Below, piece by piece: positions 53,096 to 60,239 of a stretch of DNA of 64,000 bases. Numbering within the stretch: position 1 is the stretch's first letter; the number at the start of each line of letters is the position of its first letter. The translations under genes were made by a program, and so were the position numbers. The notes under the pieces are model-generated. The model saw only the letters and a list, made by a program, of their open reading frames with translations. It ran no database searches and was not told the origin of the DNA. The DNA lies in NCBI GenBank assembly GCA_046331265.1, contig JAXLRE010000008.1, positions 1-64,000 on the forward strand. Reading direction: 5' to 3'. Origin of the DNA: JAGPDB01 sp046331265. Lineage in GTDB: Bacteria; Actinomycetota; Acidimicrobiia; IMCC26256; JAGPDB01.

Positions 53096-53173
53096 CTCCG
53101 CTGGCATTATCCAGATCAGGTTTATGGGTCGATACTTCTGTATCCTCTCAGCCCATTTATGAGCTCCCCAGGT
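53096..53173 (-). promoter_or_regulatory. TPP riboswitch (THI element)
   Basis: On the minus strand the leader reads GGGGAGCTC, then GGGCTGAGAGGATAC, a variable arm, ATCGACCC, AACCTGATCTGGATAATGCC and AGCGGAGGAA. CTGAGA and AACCTGATCTGG are the conserved THI-box sequences. It ends at the thiB Shine-Dalgarno, 7 nt from the ATG, so control of translation start by TPP is likely. I see no separate terminator stem. Confidence 0.96.
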
Positions 53174-53259
53174 ACGAAATAACCTTAGCATTGCGCGCTG
53201 TGAAAATATAAAGTTAGCTAAGTTATACTTAAGAATATATTTAAAAAATTAGGAGAAAA

Positions 53260-54189
53260 ATGAAAATTACTGTTGTAGGCGCAGGCTTTTATGGTTCAAC
53301 AACTGTCCAAAGAATTGCTGAGGCTAATTATGCTGATGAAGTTGTTATGATCGACATTTTAGAGGGTAAACCACAAGGTTTAGCTTTAGACATGATGCAA
53401 TCTAGAAGCATCGAAAATTTTGATACACGAATTGTTGGAACAAATAATTACGAAGATACAGCTTCATCTGATATTTGCGTAATAACAGCTGGACTTCCAA
53501 GAAAACCTGGAATGAGTCGAATGGACTTATTAGAAGTAAATGCAAAAATTGTTTCTCAAGTAACAAAGTCTTTGGCTGAAGTATCACCAAATGCAGTCCT
53601 TATTGTTGTTTCAAATCCACTAGATGAAATGACAGCGCTAGCTGCCAAAGTTTCTGGCTTTGAAAATTCAAAGGTTATGGGCCAAGCAGGAATGTTGGAC
53701 ACTGCACGATTTAAACATTTTGTTGCAGAAAAAGCAGGCGTTCGACCTCAAGAAGTTCAAGCTCTGACATTAGGAAGCCATGGAGAAACTATGGTTCCTG
53801 TGCCATCACAAGTAAAAGTTCAAGGCAAAAACCTTACAGATGTTTTATCTAGCGATGATATTGAAGAGCTTGTACAAAAGACGCGTGATGGTGGAGCAGA
53901 GATTGTTGGATTACTAAAAACAGGTTCTGCTTACTATGCGCCATCAAGTGCTGCAGCAACAATGGTTAAAGCTGTTGCTACTGACTCAAAAGAACAAATG
54001 CCAGTTTGTGCATTTGTAAATGGTGAGTATGGCATCAATGATGTTTATCTTGGTGTGCCAGCTGTAATTGGCGCAAAAGGCGTTGAAAACATTGTTGAAC
54101 TTGATTTAGATGCATCAGAAAAAGAAGCACTGGTTGCAGCAGCCGATGCTGTTAGATCCAAGCAGGCAGATGTAAATCAGTTTGTATAA
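53260..54189 (+). CDS. mdh: Malate dehydrogenase (LDH-like type)
   Basis: Oxidises malate to oxaloacetate. NAD-binding GAGFYGSTTVQRI and the acidic MIDI; substrate loop GLPRKPGMSRMDLL with the Arg pair; catalytic His in TLGSHGETMVPV; GSAYYAPSSAAA near the end. Length 309 residues, the MDH class 3 size. AGGAGA precedes the ATG. Divergent from the thi operon. Completes with icd, sucCD and sdh much of the TCA cycle here. Confidence 0.97.
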   Translation: MKITVVGAGFYGSTTVQRIAEANYADEVVMIDILEGKPQGLALDMMQSRSIENFDTRIVGTNNYEDTASSDICVITAGLPRKPGMSRMDLLEVNAKIVSQVTKSLAEVSPNAVLIVVSNPLDEMTALAAKVSGFENSKVMGQAGMLDTARFKHFVAEKAGVRPQEVQALTLGSHGETMVPVPSQVKVQGKNLTDVLSSDDIEELVQKTRDGGAEIVGLLKTGSAYYAPSSAAATMVKAVATDSKEQMPVCAFVNGEYGINDVYLGVPAVIGAKGVENIVELDLDASEKEALVAAADAVRSKQADVNQFV

Positions 54190-54207
54190 ATAAACAAGAG
54201 GTGTAAC

Positions 54208-54720
54208 ATGATCATCGAATCTCCTATAGGAAATATACGCGTTTTTTGCGAAGATGATCATGTTGTCGAAGTTTTGCTTCCTGGTTGGAATGAAAAAATA
54301 CAACCAAGTATTAAAAACCCATCAACAAAATATGAAAAGCAAGTAGCAAACGCTTTCAACGAATACTTTAAATCTGCTTCAAAAAATGAAGTTGCAAAAA
54401 AGTGGAAAGAACTCGTAAAGGTTTCTATTGGAAACAAATATTTCCCTAAATCTAGTGAATTTCAATCTAAGGTTTATAAAGCTTTAACGTCAAAAGTACC
54501 TAGCTCTCATACTGTTGCTTATGGTGAATTAGCTGCTCTTGCTGGTAGCCCATTAGCGGCACGTGCTGCGGGTAACGCAATGAAAAAGAACCCATTGCCT
54601 ATCATTGTTCCATGCCATAGGGTTTTACCTTCTACAGGAGAATTGGGAAATTATATGGGCAGTGAAGGTTCGGGGCAAAAAACAAAAAAATGGCTGTTAG
54701 AACACGAGGGCGCTATTTAA
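54208..54720 (+). CDS. ogt: Methylated-DNA-protein cysteine methyltransferase
   Basis: Suicidal repair of O6-alkylguanine. The acceptor Cys is in IIVPCHRVLPSTGELGNYMG; VAYGELAALAGSPLAARAAG is the helix-turn-helix preceding it. The 170-residue length with a divergent N-terminal domain (MIIESPIGNIRVFCEDDH) fits Ogt rather than Ada. Follows mdh by 18 nt; its stop overlaps the rhodanese end by 4 nt. Confidence 0.93.
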   Translation: MIIESPIGNIRVFCEDDHVVEVLLPGWNEKIQPSIKNPSTKYEKQVANAFNEYFKSASKNEVAKKWKELVKVSIGNKYFPKSSEFQSKVYKALTSKVPSSHTVAYGELAALAGSPLAARAAGNAMKKNPLPIIVPCHRVLPSTGELGNYMGSEGSGQKTKKWLLEHEGAI

Positions 54721-55061
54721 ATTACTTTTGGTGTGTCGCCTGTATCTGAAACAAATGGTAATTTCATCGACATCCACTCTAATGAACCACCTTTAACATT
54801 AGTAGCGCTATATCCAATTGAATTTAATGCCATTACCGCTTGCGCGCTTCGACCGCCACTTTTACAAATAATATTAAGTTCAACAGTTTGATCGATTTCA
54901 TCTATACGATCTTTTAATTCACTTAAAGGAATATTCAAAGCCCCAACAGCATGACCTGCTTCGAACTCATCTTTTTCTCGAACATCAAGAAGAACAACGC
55001 CTTCACTTTGTTTCTCTAAAGCTTCGTTAACATCAATTTCTGGCAAAGCATTTTGATTCAT
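54717..55061 (-). CDS. Rhodanese-domain sulfurtransferase
   Basis: A single rhodanese domain of 114 residues. VLLDVREKDEFEAGHAVGAL and the active loop ICKSGGRS with the catalytic Cys are clear. It probably moves sulfane sulfur; the partner is unknown. It follows the PIG-L gene by 20 nt on the minus strand, so the two are probably co-transcribed, which hints at a role in thiol metabolism. Confidence 0.88.
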   Translation of the reverse strand: MNQNALPEIDVNEALEKQSEGVVLLDVREKDEFEAGHAVGALNIPLSELKDRIDEIDQTVELNIICKSGGRSAQAVMALNSIGYSATNVKGGSLEWMSMKLPFVSDTGDTPKVI

Positions 55062-55081
55062 AAACTTAAATGCTAGCGGTT

Positions 55082-55885
55082 CTAAATACCTAAATCACCA
55101 AGGATGCTGCCTTGTGCCTTATGATCTGGCTTTAGTGGATGGTGTCTAAACCATTCATGGCCATACACTTGTGCAAAAAGTTTTTCATCGTAACCAAGTG
55201 CAAGCGAATCTTCTGGTATTTGACTTGAATGTGCTTGTAATGCTTGTCGTTTAAGCAATATATGTTCACCATTAATTCTTACTTCATCTGTAATTTCAAT
55301 TGAAGTTAAACCCGGATGTTGGCGCGATGAGCGTGATCTATACAAATTTGAAGACGGATCAATTCCATATGCATCGAAAGCATCTTTTACAACATGTGTT
55401 TCAACGAAGTGTAAATATTCACCATCGACTGTCGTTTCCATTATGCAATCTAAACCGTGTAGCGATGCAGCCTTCACGCCGATTTTATGACACATTCTGT
55501 GGTCTGGGTGGCCATAGATGCCATTTTCATCATCACAAAAAACTGTTTCTATATCGAGCTCGGCCATAATTTGGGCGAGTTCTTGACCAGCTTTATCAAC
55601 ATCACATTTTGCTAAAGAATTTGTTGGGGCTTTGCTTTCATCTAGGCCACTGTCGTGGTATTCAAGGAAGCGAACGTTTCTCACTCCTAAAATCTCACAT
55701 GCTCTTATTGCCTCAGCCTTTCGTTTTGCTGCCAGATCATCGATATTTGTCTTAGCGCCTAGTTCGCCACCAGTTGCGAAGACGACAGATATTTCATGTC
55801 CAGCGGCTGAAAGCGCAGCAATAGTCCCACCAGTAAATATTGCTTCATCGTCAGGGTGGGCGTGTAAGAAGAGGACATTTGTCAT
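55082..55885 (-). CDS. PIG-L family deacetylase (MshB/Mca-like)
   Basis: Zinc-dependent de-N-acetylase of 267 residues. LFLHAHPDDEAIFTGGT holds the metal ligands His and Asp, and YGHPDHRMCHKIG gives the third His. In actinobacteria this family includes MshB (mycothiol synthesis) and Mca (conjugate cleavage); the sequence does not decide between them. Paired with the rhodanese gene. Divergent from xseA. Confidence 0.85.
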   Translation of the reverse strand: MTNVLFLHAHPDDEAIFTGGTIAALSAAGHEISVVFATGGELGAKTNIDDLAAKRKAEAIRACEILGVRNVRFLEYHDSGLDESKAPTNSLAKCDVDKAGQELAQIMAELDIETVFCDDENGIYGHPDHRMCHKIGVKAASLHGLDCIMETTVDGEYLHFVETHVVKDAFDAYGIDPSSNLYRSRSSRQHPGLTSIEITDEVRINGEHILLKRQALQAHSSQIPEDSLALGYDEKLFAQVYGHEWFRHHPLKPDHKAQGSILGDLGI

Positions 55886-55907
55886 ATTATTTGATTAGTC
55901 TAATATC

Positions 55908-57194
55908 GTGGATTTAGAAAACTATATCGAACATACAGAGATTTCGCTTGAGCTTTCTGCATCTAGTCCACAGACTTATTCTGTAAAAGAAATCAACGAA
56001 GCTATTTCCTCGTGTATTTCAAAATCTTTCCCAAGTGATGTTTGGGTTAGGGGAGAAGTCCAGCGGTTGCGTTTTCATTCAAGCGGACATGTATATTTTG
56101 ATCTCGTTGAAACAGGAACTAATGGCAAATCATCCTGTTCGATACCTGTCACTTTACTTTCTTGGAATGCACGAAATATAAAAGCAAATCTCCGTGAAGT
56201 ATTGGTTGAAGATAGAGAAGTAAGAATACTTTGTCGTCCTGATTTTTATGCACCATATGGACGTATGTCTTTAGCAGCAAGTGATGTTGACACAGCGTTC
56301 GTTTTAGGCCAAATAGCTTTAGCCAGACGTGAACTAATTGAAAAATTGACAAAAGAACAAATAATAGAAAATAATAAAAATGTTTTTTTTGAAGAATTAA
56401 TTTGTAACATAGCGTTAGTTACATCAGTTGAGTCAGCGGCGTATCACGATGTGATCGATCAATTAAAAGCTAGTGGATATGGATTTAAAATATTTGTTGT
56501 TAATGCACTTATGCAAGGACATGGTTCAGTTGAATCTGTTGTCTCATCGTTAAAAGCAGCAGACAAACTAGATGTTGATGTAGTTCTTTTATGTCGAGGT
56601 GGAGGGTCAAAGACTGATCTTGTTACTTTTGATTCTGAGGCAGTAGCTCGACATATAACGAAAATGAAAAAACCTGTACTTTGTGGATTAGGCCATCAAA
56701 TCGATATAAGTGTTGCAGATATGGTCTGTGCGTTAGCGTTAAAGACTCCAACGGCTTGCGCACAGTTTTTAATTGAAAGAACTAAATCAGCTATTGATAG
56801 TGCAAAATTACATGTACAAAACATTGAGCAATCGTGTAACGATATTTTACGTACCTACGAAACACGCCAAGCTAATTTAGCTAGAAAGATATTAGATACA
56901 AGCTATGTTCTCGATAAATCTAAAGATAAGTTAGATTCAATCGATTCAAATTTAAAAGCAATTTTTGTGCGTGCAATAAAAATTTCAAAAGATAAAGTTA
57001 GAAATTACAAGGCTCTTATCAATGCACATGACCCAATGCGAGTGTTAGAAAGAGGTTATTCTCTGACCCTTAATGAAAATGGTCAGGTAATAAAAAAAGT
57101 ATCAGATGTGGCCAAAGATGAGTTGGTTTATACAAAGCTTGTCGATGGTGAATTAACTTCTAAAATTTCTCATATACAGAAAAGGAAAAAATAG
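55908..57194 (+). CDS. xseA: Exodeoxyribonuclease VII large subunit
   Basis: Catalytic subunit of ExoVII, a single-strand exonuclease. OB-fold domain VWVRGEVQRLRFHSSGHVYF; catalytic region ALVTSVESAAYHDVIDQL, LLCRGGGSKTDL, CGLGHQIDISVADMVCALAL; then a coiled coil and a C-terminal DPMRVLERGYSLTLNENGQV. Length 428 residues, GTG start with poor Shine-Dalgarno. Overlaps xseB by one base. Confidence 0.95.
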   Translation: MDLENYIEHTEISLELSASSPQTYSVKEINEAISSCISKSFPSDVWVRGEVQRLRFHSSGHVYFDLVETGTNGKSSCSIPVTLLSWNARNIKANLREVLVEDREVRILCRPDFYAPYGRMSLAASDVDTAFVLGQIALARRELIEKLTKEQIIENNKNVFFEELICNIALVTSVESAAYHDVIDQLKASGYGFKIFVVNALMQGHGSVESVVSSLKAADKLDVDVVLLCRGGGSKTDLVTFDSEAVARHITKMKKPVLCGLGHQIDISVADMVCALALKTPTACAQFLIERTKSAIDSAKLHVQNIEQSCNDILRTYETRQANLARKILDTSYVLDKSKDKLDSIDSNLKAIFVRAIKISKDKVRNYKALINAHDPMRVLERGYSLTLNENGQVIKKVSDVAKDELVYTKLVDGELTSKISHIQKRKK

Positions 57195-57397
57195 TGGCAA
57201 CAACAAAACCAAAATCGTATAAGGACGCGATAAACGAGCTCGAAGAAATTGTTGACGAATTAGATGATGCAGATGTGGATATTGATATTTTGAGTCAAAA
57301 AATAAAAAGAGCACAAGAGCTTATAGAGTTTTGCCAGGGTCGAATTGAAAGTGTTCGTTTTGAAGTTGAAAATATTATGAGTGCAGAGGAAAAATAA
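57194..57397 (+). CDS. xseB: Exodeoxyribonuclease VII small subunit
   Basis: Helical partner of XseA, 67 residues. SYKDAINELEEIVDELDDAD and LIEFCQGRIESVRFEVENI show the XseB two-helix plan. Starts GTG 57194, overlapping the xseA stop by one base (TAGTG); its own stop overlaps the next ATG the same way. Confidence 0.93.
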   Translation: MATTKPKSYKDAINELEEIVDELDDADVDIDILSQKIKRAQELIEFCQGRIESVRFEVENIMSAEEK

Positions 57398-57741
57398 TGG
57401 CTTTTCAAGAAATAGTTTATGATGATTTTGAAAAGGTAAAAATTGCTGTAGGAAAAATTGTTGAAGTGCAAGATTTCCCAGAAGCTCGTAAACCTGCATA
57501 TAAATTATCTATTGATTTAGGGAAAGAAATTGGAATAAAAAAATCGTCTGCTCAAATTACTGATCTATATTCAAAAGAAGACTTATTAGATAGACATGTT
57601 TTATGTGTAGTTAATTTTCCTCCAAGACAGATTGGCCCATTCATGAGTGAGGTCCTAACACTTGGTGTACCAGGCCCAAACGGAGAAGTGACACTTGTTG
57701 GTCCAGACCGTGGCGTGCCTTTAGGTGGCCTCCTCTTCTAA
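57397..57741 (+). CDS. csaA: CsaA-like tRNA-binding-domain protein
   Basis: A 114-residue stand-alone EMAP/Trbp111-type OB domain. KVKIAVGKIVEVQDFPEARK, YKLSIDLGKEIGIKKSSAQI and VVNFPPRQIGPFMSEVLTLG match CsaA, which acts as an export-related chaperone in Bacillus; tRNA binding is the other known role of the fold. Third in the xseA-xseB cluster, then a repeat-family hairpin. Confidence 0.88.
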   Translation: MAFQEIVYDDFEKVKIAVGKIVEVQDFPEARKPAYKLSIDLGKEIGIKKSSAQITDLYSKEDLLDRHVLCVVNFPPRQIGPFMSEVLTLGVPGPNGEVTLVGPDRGVPLGGLLF

Positions 57742-57748
57742 TCCACCC

Positions 57749-57797
57749 GTGTTGGGTCGAAAAACTATCGTTTTTCGATAGAAAATCCCACAAACAC
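57749..57797. repeat. GTTGGGT-family hairpin, copy C
   Basis: Nearly identical to copy B at 16832: GTGTTGGGT, CGAAAAACTATCG, TTTTTCGATAG, CCCACAAACAC. It starts 7 nt after the csaA stop, a terminator position. One base near the middle differs from copy B (GAGAATC against GAAAATC). Confidence 0.75.
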
Positions 57798-57848
57798 GGA
57801 GTGAATTCAGATTTAAACAGGACATATTAAAATAAATTGAGCAACCGC

Positions 57849-57877
57849 TTGACATATTATTTCACATGGTATATATT
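57849..57877 (+). promoter_or_regulatory. Consensus sigma-70-type promoter
   Basis: TTGACA (57849-57854), 17-nt spacer, TATATT (57872-57877). Followed by AGAGGA and ATG 57913. It is the best -35 match in the window but drives only a tiny ORF at the head of decayed sequence. Confidence 0.65.
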
Positions 57878-57912
57878 AAGCATGTGCTTAAATAAAAAGA
57901 AAAGAGGATAAA

Positions 57913-58065
57913 ATGAATTCATCTAATTCGTTAATCGTATATGTATACACGATTTATTCAATATTGGCAGTCGGCATTATTGCATGGTTGGCATCGACTT
58001 TGTTTCGCAACGGCGCACACTTTTTAGATGTCGTTTTTAAAGATAACAATGTTTTCCAGGAGTGA
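57913..58065 (+). CDS. Small membrane protein, possibly truncated
   Basis: A 50-residue frame with a proper GAGG ribosome site and promoter. One hydrophobic helix (YTIYSILAVGIIAWLAS) is followed by TLFRNGAHFLDVVFKDN. That resembles the start of a family of small actinobacterial membrane proteins in which an RNG.VFL.DVF.D segment leads into a second helix, which is missing here. It may be a remnant with an early stop. Confidence 0.45.
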   Translation: MNSSNSLIVYVYTIYSILAVGIIAWLASTLFRNGAHFLDVVFKDNNVFQE

Positions 58066-58093
58066 AACTTTCTTACAATATGCATAGGAAATC

Positions 58094-58702
58094 ACCAGTA
58101 GTCGTAGATCTAAATGGAATTATAATCAAGCGGCAAGAGTTTATGCTCCTACGTTTCATGACTATGGAGCTGCGTCAGAAGTTGTAGTGAAGCCAATGAA
58201 GCATGCACCTTATTGGTAGAAGGTCTTGACCAGCCGCCAAGTGAACCTGCACAAGATGTTTTCCGGCATCAGGCTCCAGGCGTTGACTTTATTGATGCTG
58301 GACAAAAAATAACTGGCTATGCTCAGGAACAATCTCAGACGAACCAGATTATTTGGATGTACAGGTTGTCGATTTAGATAAACCAGATCTAGACATACGT
58401 ATTGCAAACATTCCTCCAAAAGCAACGTACGCATTATCTGCTGATAACGGTGTAGGTTCAATACGTGTTGGCTCTGGAGGGGGAAATATGTTGGGCACAC
58501 GAGTGATATGCCGCGTTTACCAGAACGAGCTTGGACACCGGAACCATGGTCCAATGCAATCAAATGGAAAGTTTGATGGCGGTCTTTGCGTGGCGTCAGG
58601 TGCTAGGCCTGTATTGCGAAATCCAAATGAGAACTCCTGCGTTGATAGTTGCAACAAGGCTTTTAGGCTTCGACAGAATCTAATATTGTGTAATCGAAAA
58701 TA
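58094..58702 (+). pseudogene. Decayed coding sequence, origin unknown
   Basis: Several protein-like stretches appear in different frames, each broken by stops: YNQAARVYAPTFHDYGAA (near 58120-58175), LDQPPSEPAQDVF and FIDAGQKITGYAQE (58229-58330), then VQVVDLDKPDLDIRIANIPP (about 58353-58415) and ATYALSADNGVGSIRVG after it. Joined by frameshifts they could have been one protein of at least 150 residues. I do not recognise the family. Between 58703 and 58822 I see only an AT repeat (58799-58815). Confidence 0.5.
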
Positions 58703-58822
58703 AAAGATGAATAGAACTGTGCATTAGTAATTTCTAAAGGTTGCAGATCGCTATGTCGATCGAGAAGCAAACTACTAAGCATCGATTTGGTCTGAGAGCA
58801 TATATATATATATACTTTAGAC

Positions 58823-59150
58823 ATGGTAAATGAACGAAATGAATATGTTCCTGTTCAGGCATCTGTACAAACAAATTCAATGACGAATTACAAGGGACAA
58901 GTTAGGAGCGGTGAAAGGCTCAAGAAAATTTCAGTAATATATGCGATCTTATCGACTATTGGTGCATTTGTTATTGCTATATCGGCCGGAAAACTCAAAG
59001 TTGTGATTATAATGCGTACCTGGATACAACACTATGTAGAACTCATCGGATGGTGGCGTTACATTCGGTACATTTGTTGGACTTATTCTTGTTGTTATTA
59101 TCACAACCTTTTTATTGAGAATAGTTCGGCAGGGTTCTAGAAGTCAGCGT
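58823..59150 (+). pseudogene. Frameshifted small membrane protein
   Basis: The frame from ATG 58823 has a hydrophilic head, then helix ISVIYAILSTIGAFVIAI. After about 59000 the sensible frame changes: a second helix (GTFVGLILVVIITTFLLRIV, about 59065-59125) is read in another frame. At least one indel has therefore broken a two-helix membrane protein. The second frame runs into the degraded copy at 59140. Confidence 0.5.
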
Positions 59151-59428
59151 ACTGGTTTAGAAAGGTTACAAGGCTGAGTATCTTCTGATGTCAATAGTTG
59201 GTATAGAAAGTTGGGTGATGGTGCCATTTTGGCTCATGTAAGCTAACGTCCAGATAATTATGCTGAGTGCCACTGTCCGTCTAGATCGATTATTCAAGAA
59301 CCACAGTCCTTTGACGGTGTTGTTTCTGTATCCTTACGGTAGCGTTCGCAGCGGTGGCGGCTAATGTCGACCGGTCGGACGTCGGCCTTTATGACCTGTT
59401 GCTGCGCGGGTTTTGGTGAGGTAAAAAA
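59140..59428 (+). pseudogene. Degraded copy of the 3' third of the G/T-rich orphan (16027-16809)
   Basis: Bases 59140-59428 align with 16522-16815: shared blocks include CTGGTTTAGAA, TTGGGTGATGGTG, TTTTGGCTCAT, TTTGTTTCTGT / TTGTTTCTGT, CCTTACGGT, ATGTCGAC, GTCGGCC and GCTGCGCGGGTTTTGGTGAG with TAAAAA past the stop. The copy has in-frame stops (after GCTCAT), an internal gap of about 7 nt and small indels, so it cannot encode the protein. The 5' two thirds are missing or unrecognisable. Confidence 0.85.
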
Positions 59429-59469
59429 CTCATGAACCAAAACATATATCATGTAAATCCGATTAAAAG

Positions 59470-60230
59470 TTACGATTGTGAAACTTTTGCTCGATTATTT
59501 AATTGAGCTTTAACATAATCGCGATTCATATAAGCAATAAAGTCAATTGAAATTTCTTTAGGACATGCTTCTTGGCATTCACCATGATTTGTACATGTGC
59601 AAAGAAAGCATCCATAGTTTCTACCATTGAAACTGCTCTATCAAAACGTTGAGGCTGACCTTGCGGCAAAAGATTCATGTGCATCATCTTTGCCGATGTA
59701 AATAAGTTTGCAGCACCATTAGGACAAGCAGCAACACATGCACCACATCCAATACAAGCAGCAGCATCCATTGCTTTATCAGCCGCTGCTTTTGGAATCA
59801 AAGTTAGGTTTGCATCTCCCGCCGTTCCAGTTGGGGCATCAATGTAACCACCAGATTCAACTATGCGATCTAAAGCACTTCTGTCAACAGTTAAGTCTTT
59901 GATGATAGGGAATGAGGTTGCGCGGAATGGTTCGACTGTAATTACATCGCCATCGTTAAATTTACGCATGTGCAATTGACATGTTGCTGTACCTTTTTCT
60001 GGGCCATGTGCTTGACCATTAATCATCATTGAGCACATACCGCAAATACCTTCACGACAGTCTGAATCGAATGCTACAGGCTCTTGTCCTTTAGCAATTA
60101 GTCGTTCATTCAACACATCGAATAATTCAAGGAATGACATGTCTTCGCTTATGTCGTTAACGTCATAAGTTTCGAAATGCCCTTTATCTTTTTCTGAGTT
60201 TTGTCTCCAAACATTTAATGTTACGTGCAT
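59470..60230 (-). CDS. sdhB: Succinate dehydrogenase iron-sulfur subunit, apparent frameshift
   Basis: Electron-transfer subunit. From 60230 the frame gives the [2Fe-2S] motif DCREGICGMCSMMINGQAHG and the second cluster motif AACIGCGACVAACPNGAANL, then SMVETMDAFF. There it departs from the family and would stop at 59526. The third cysteine motif, CTNHGECQEACPKEISIDFI, is intact in another frame downstream and continues AYMNRDYVKAQLNNRAKVSQ to a TAA at 59470. One missing base near 59598-59606 explains both. With it restored the protein is about 253 residues, the usual length for this type. Confidence 0.88.
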
Positions 60231-60239
60231 TACTTGTCC

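Noticed and set aside
53090..53191. N-terminal extension of ThiB by 34 residues
   Set aside because: The open frame reads through the TPP riboswitch, and a signal peptide with a strong ribosome site begins at 53089.
58799..58815. TA dinucleotide run as possible origin or recombination site
   Set aside because: Short, isolated, without DnaA boxes, dnaA or dnaN nearby, and within decayed sequence.
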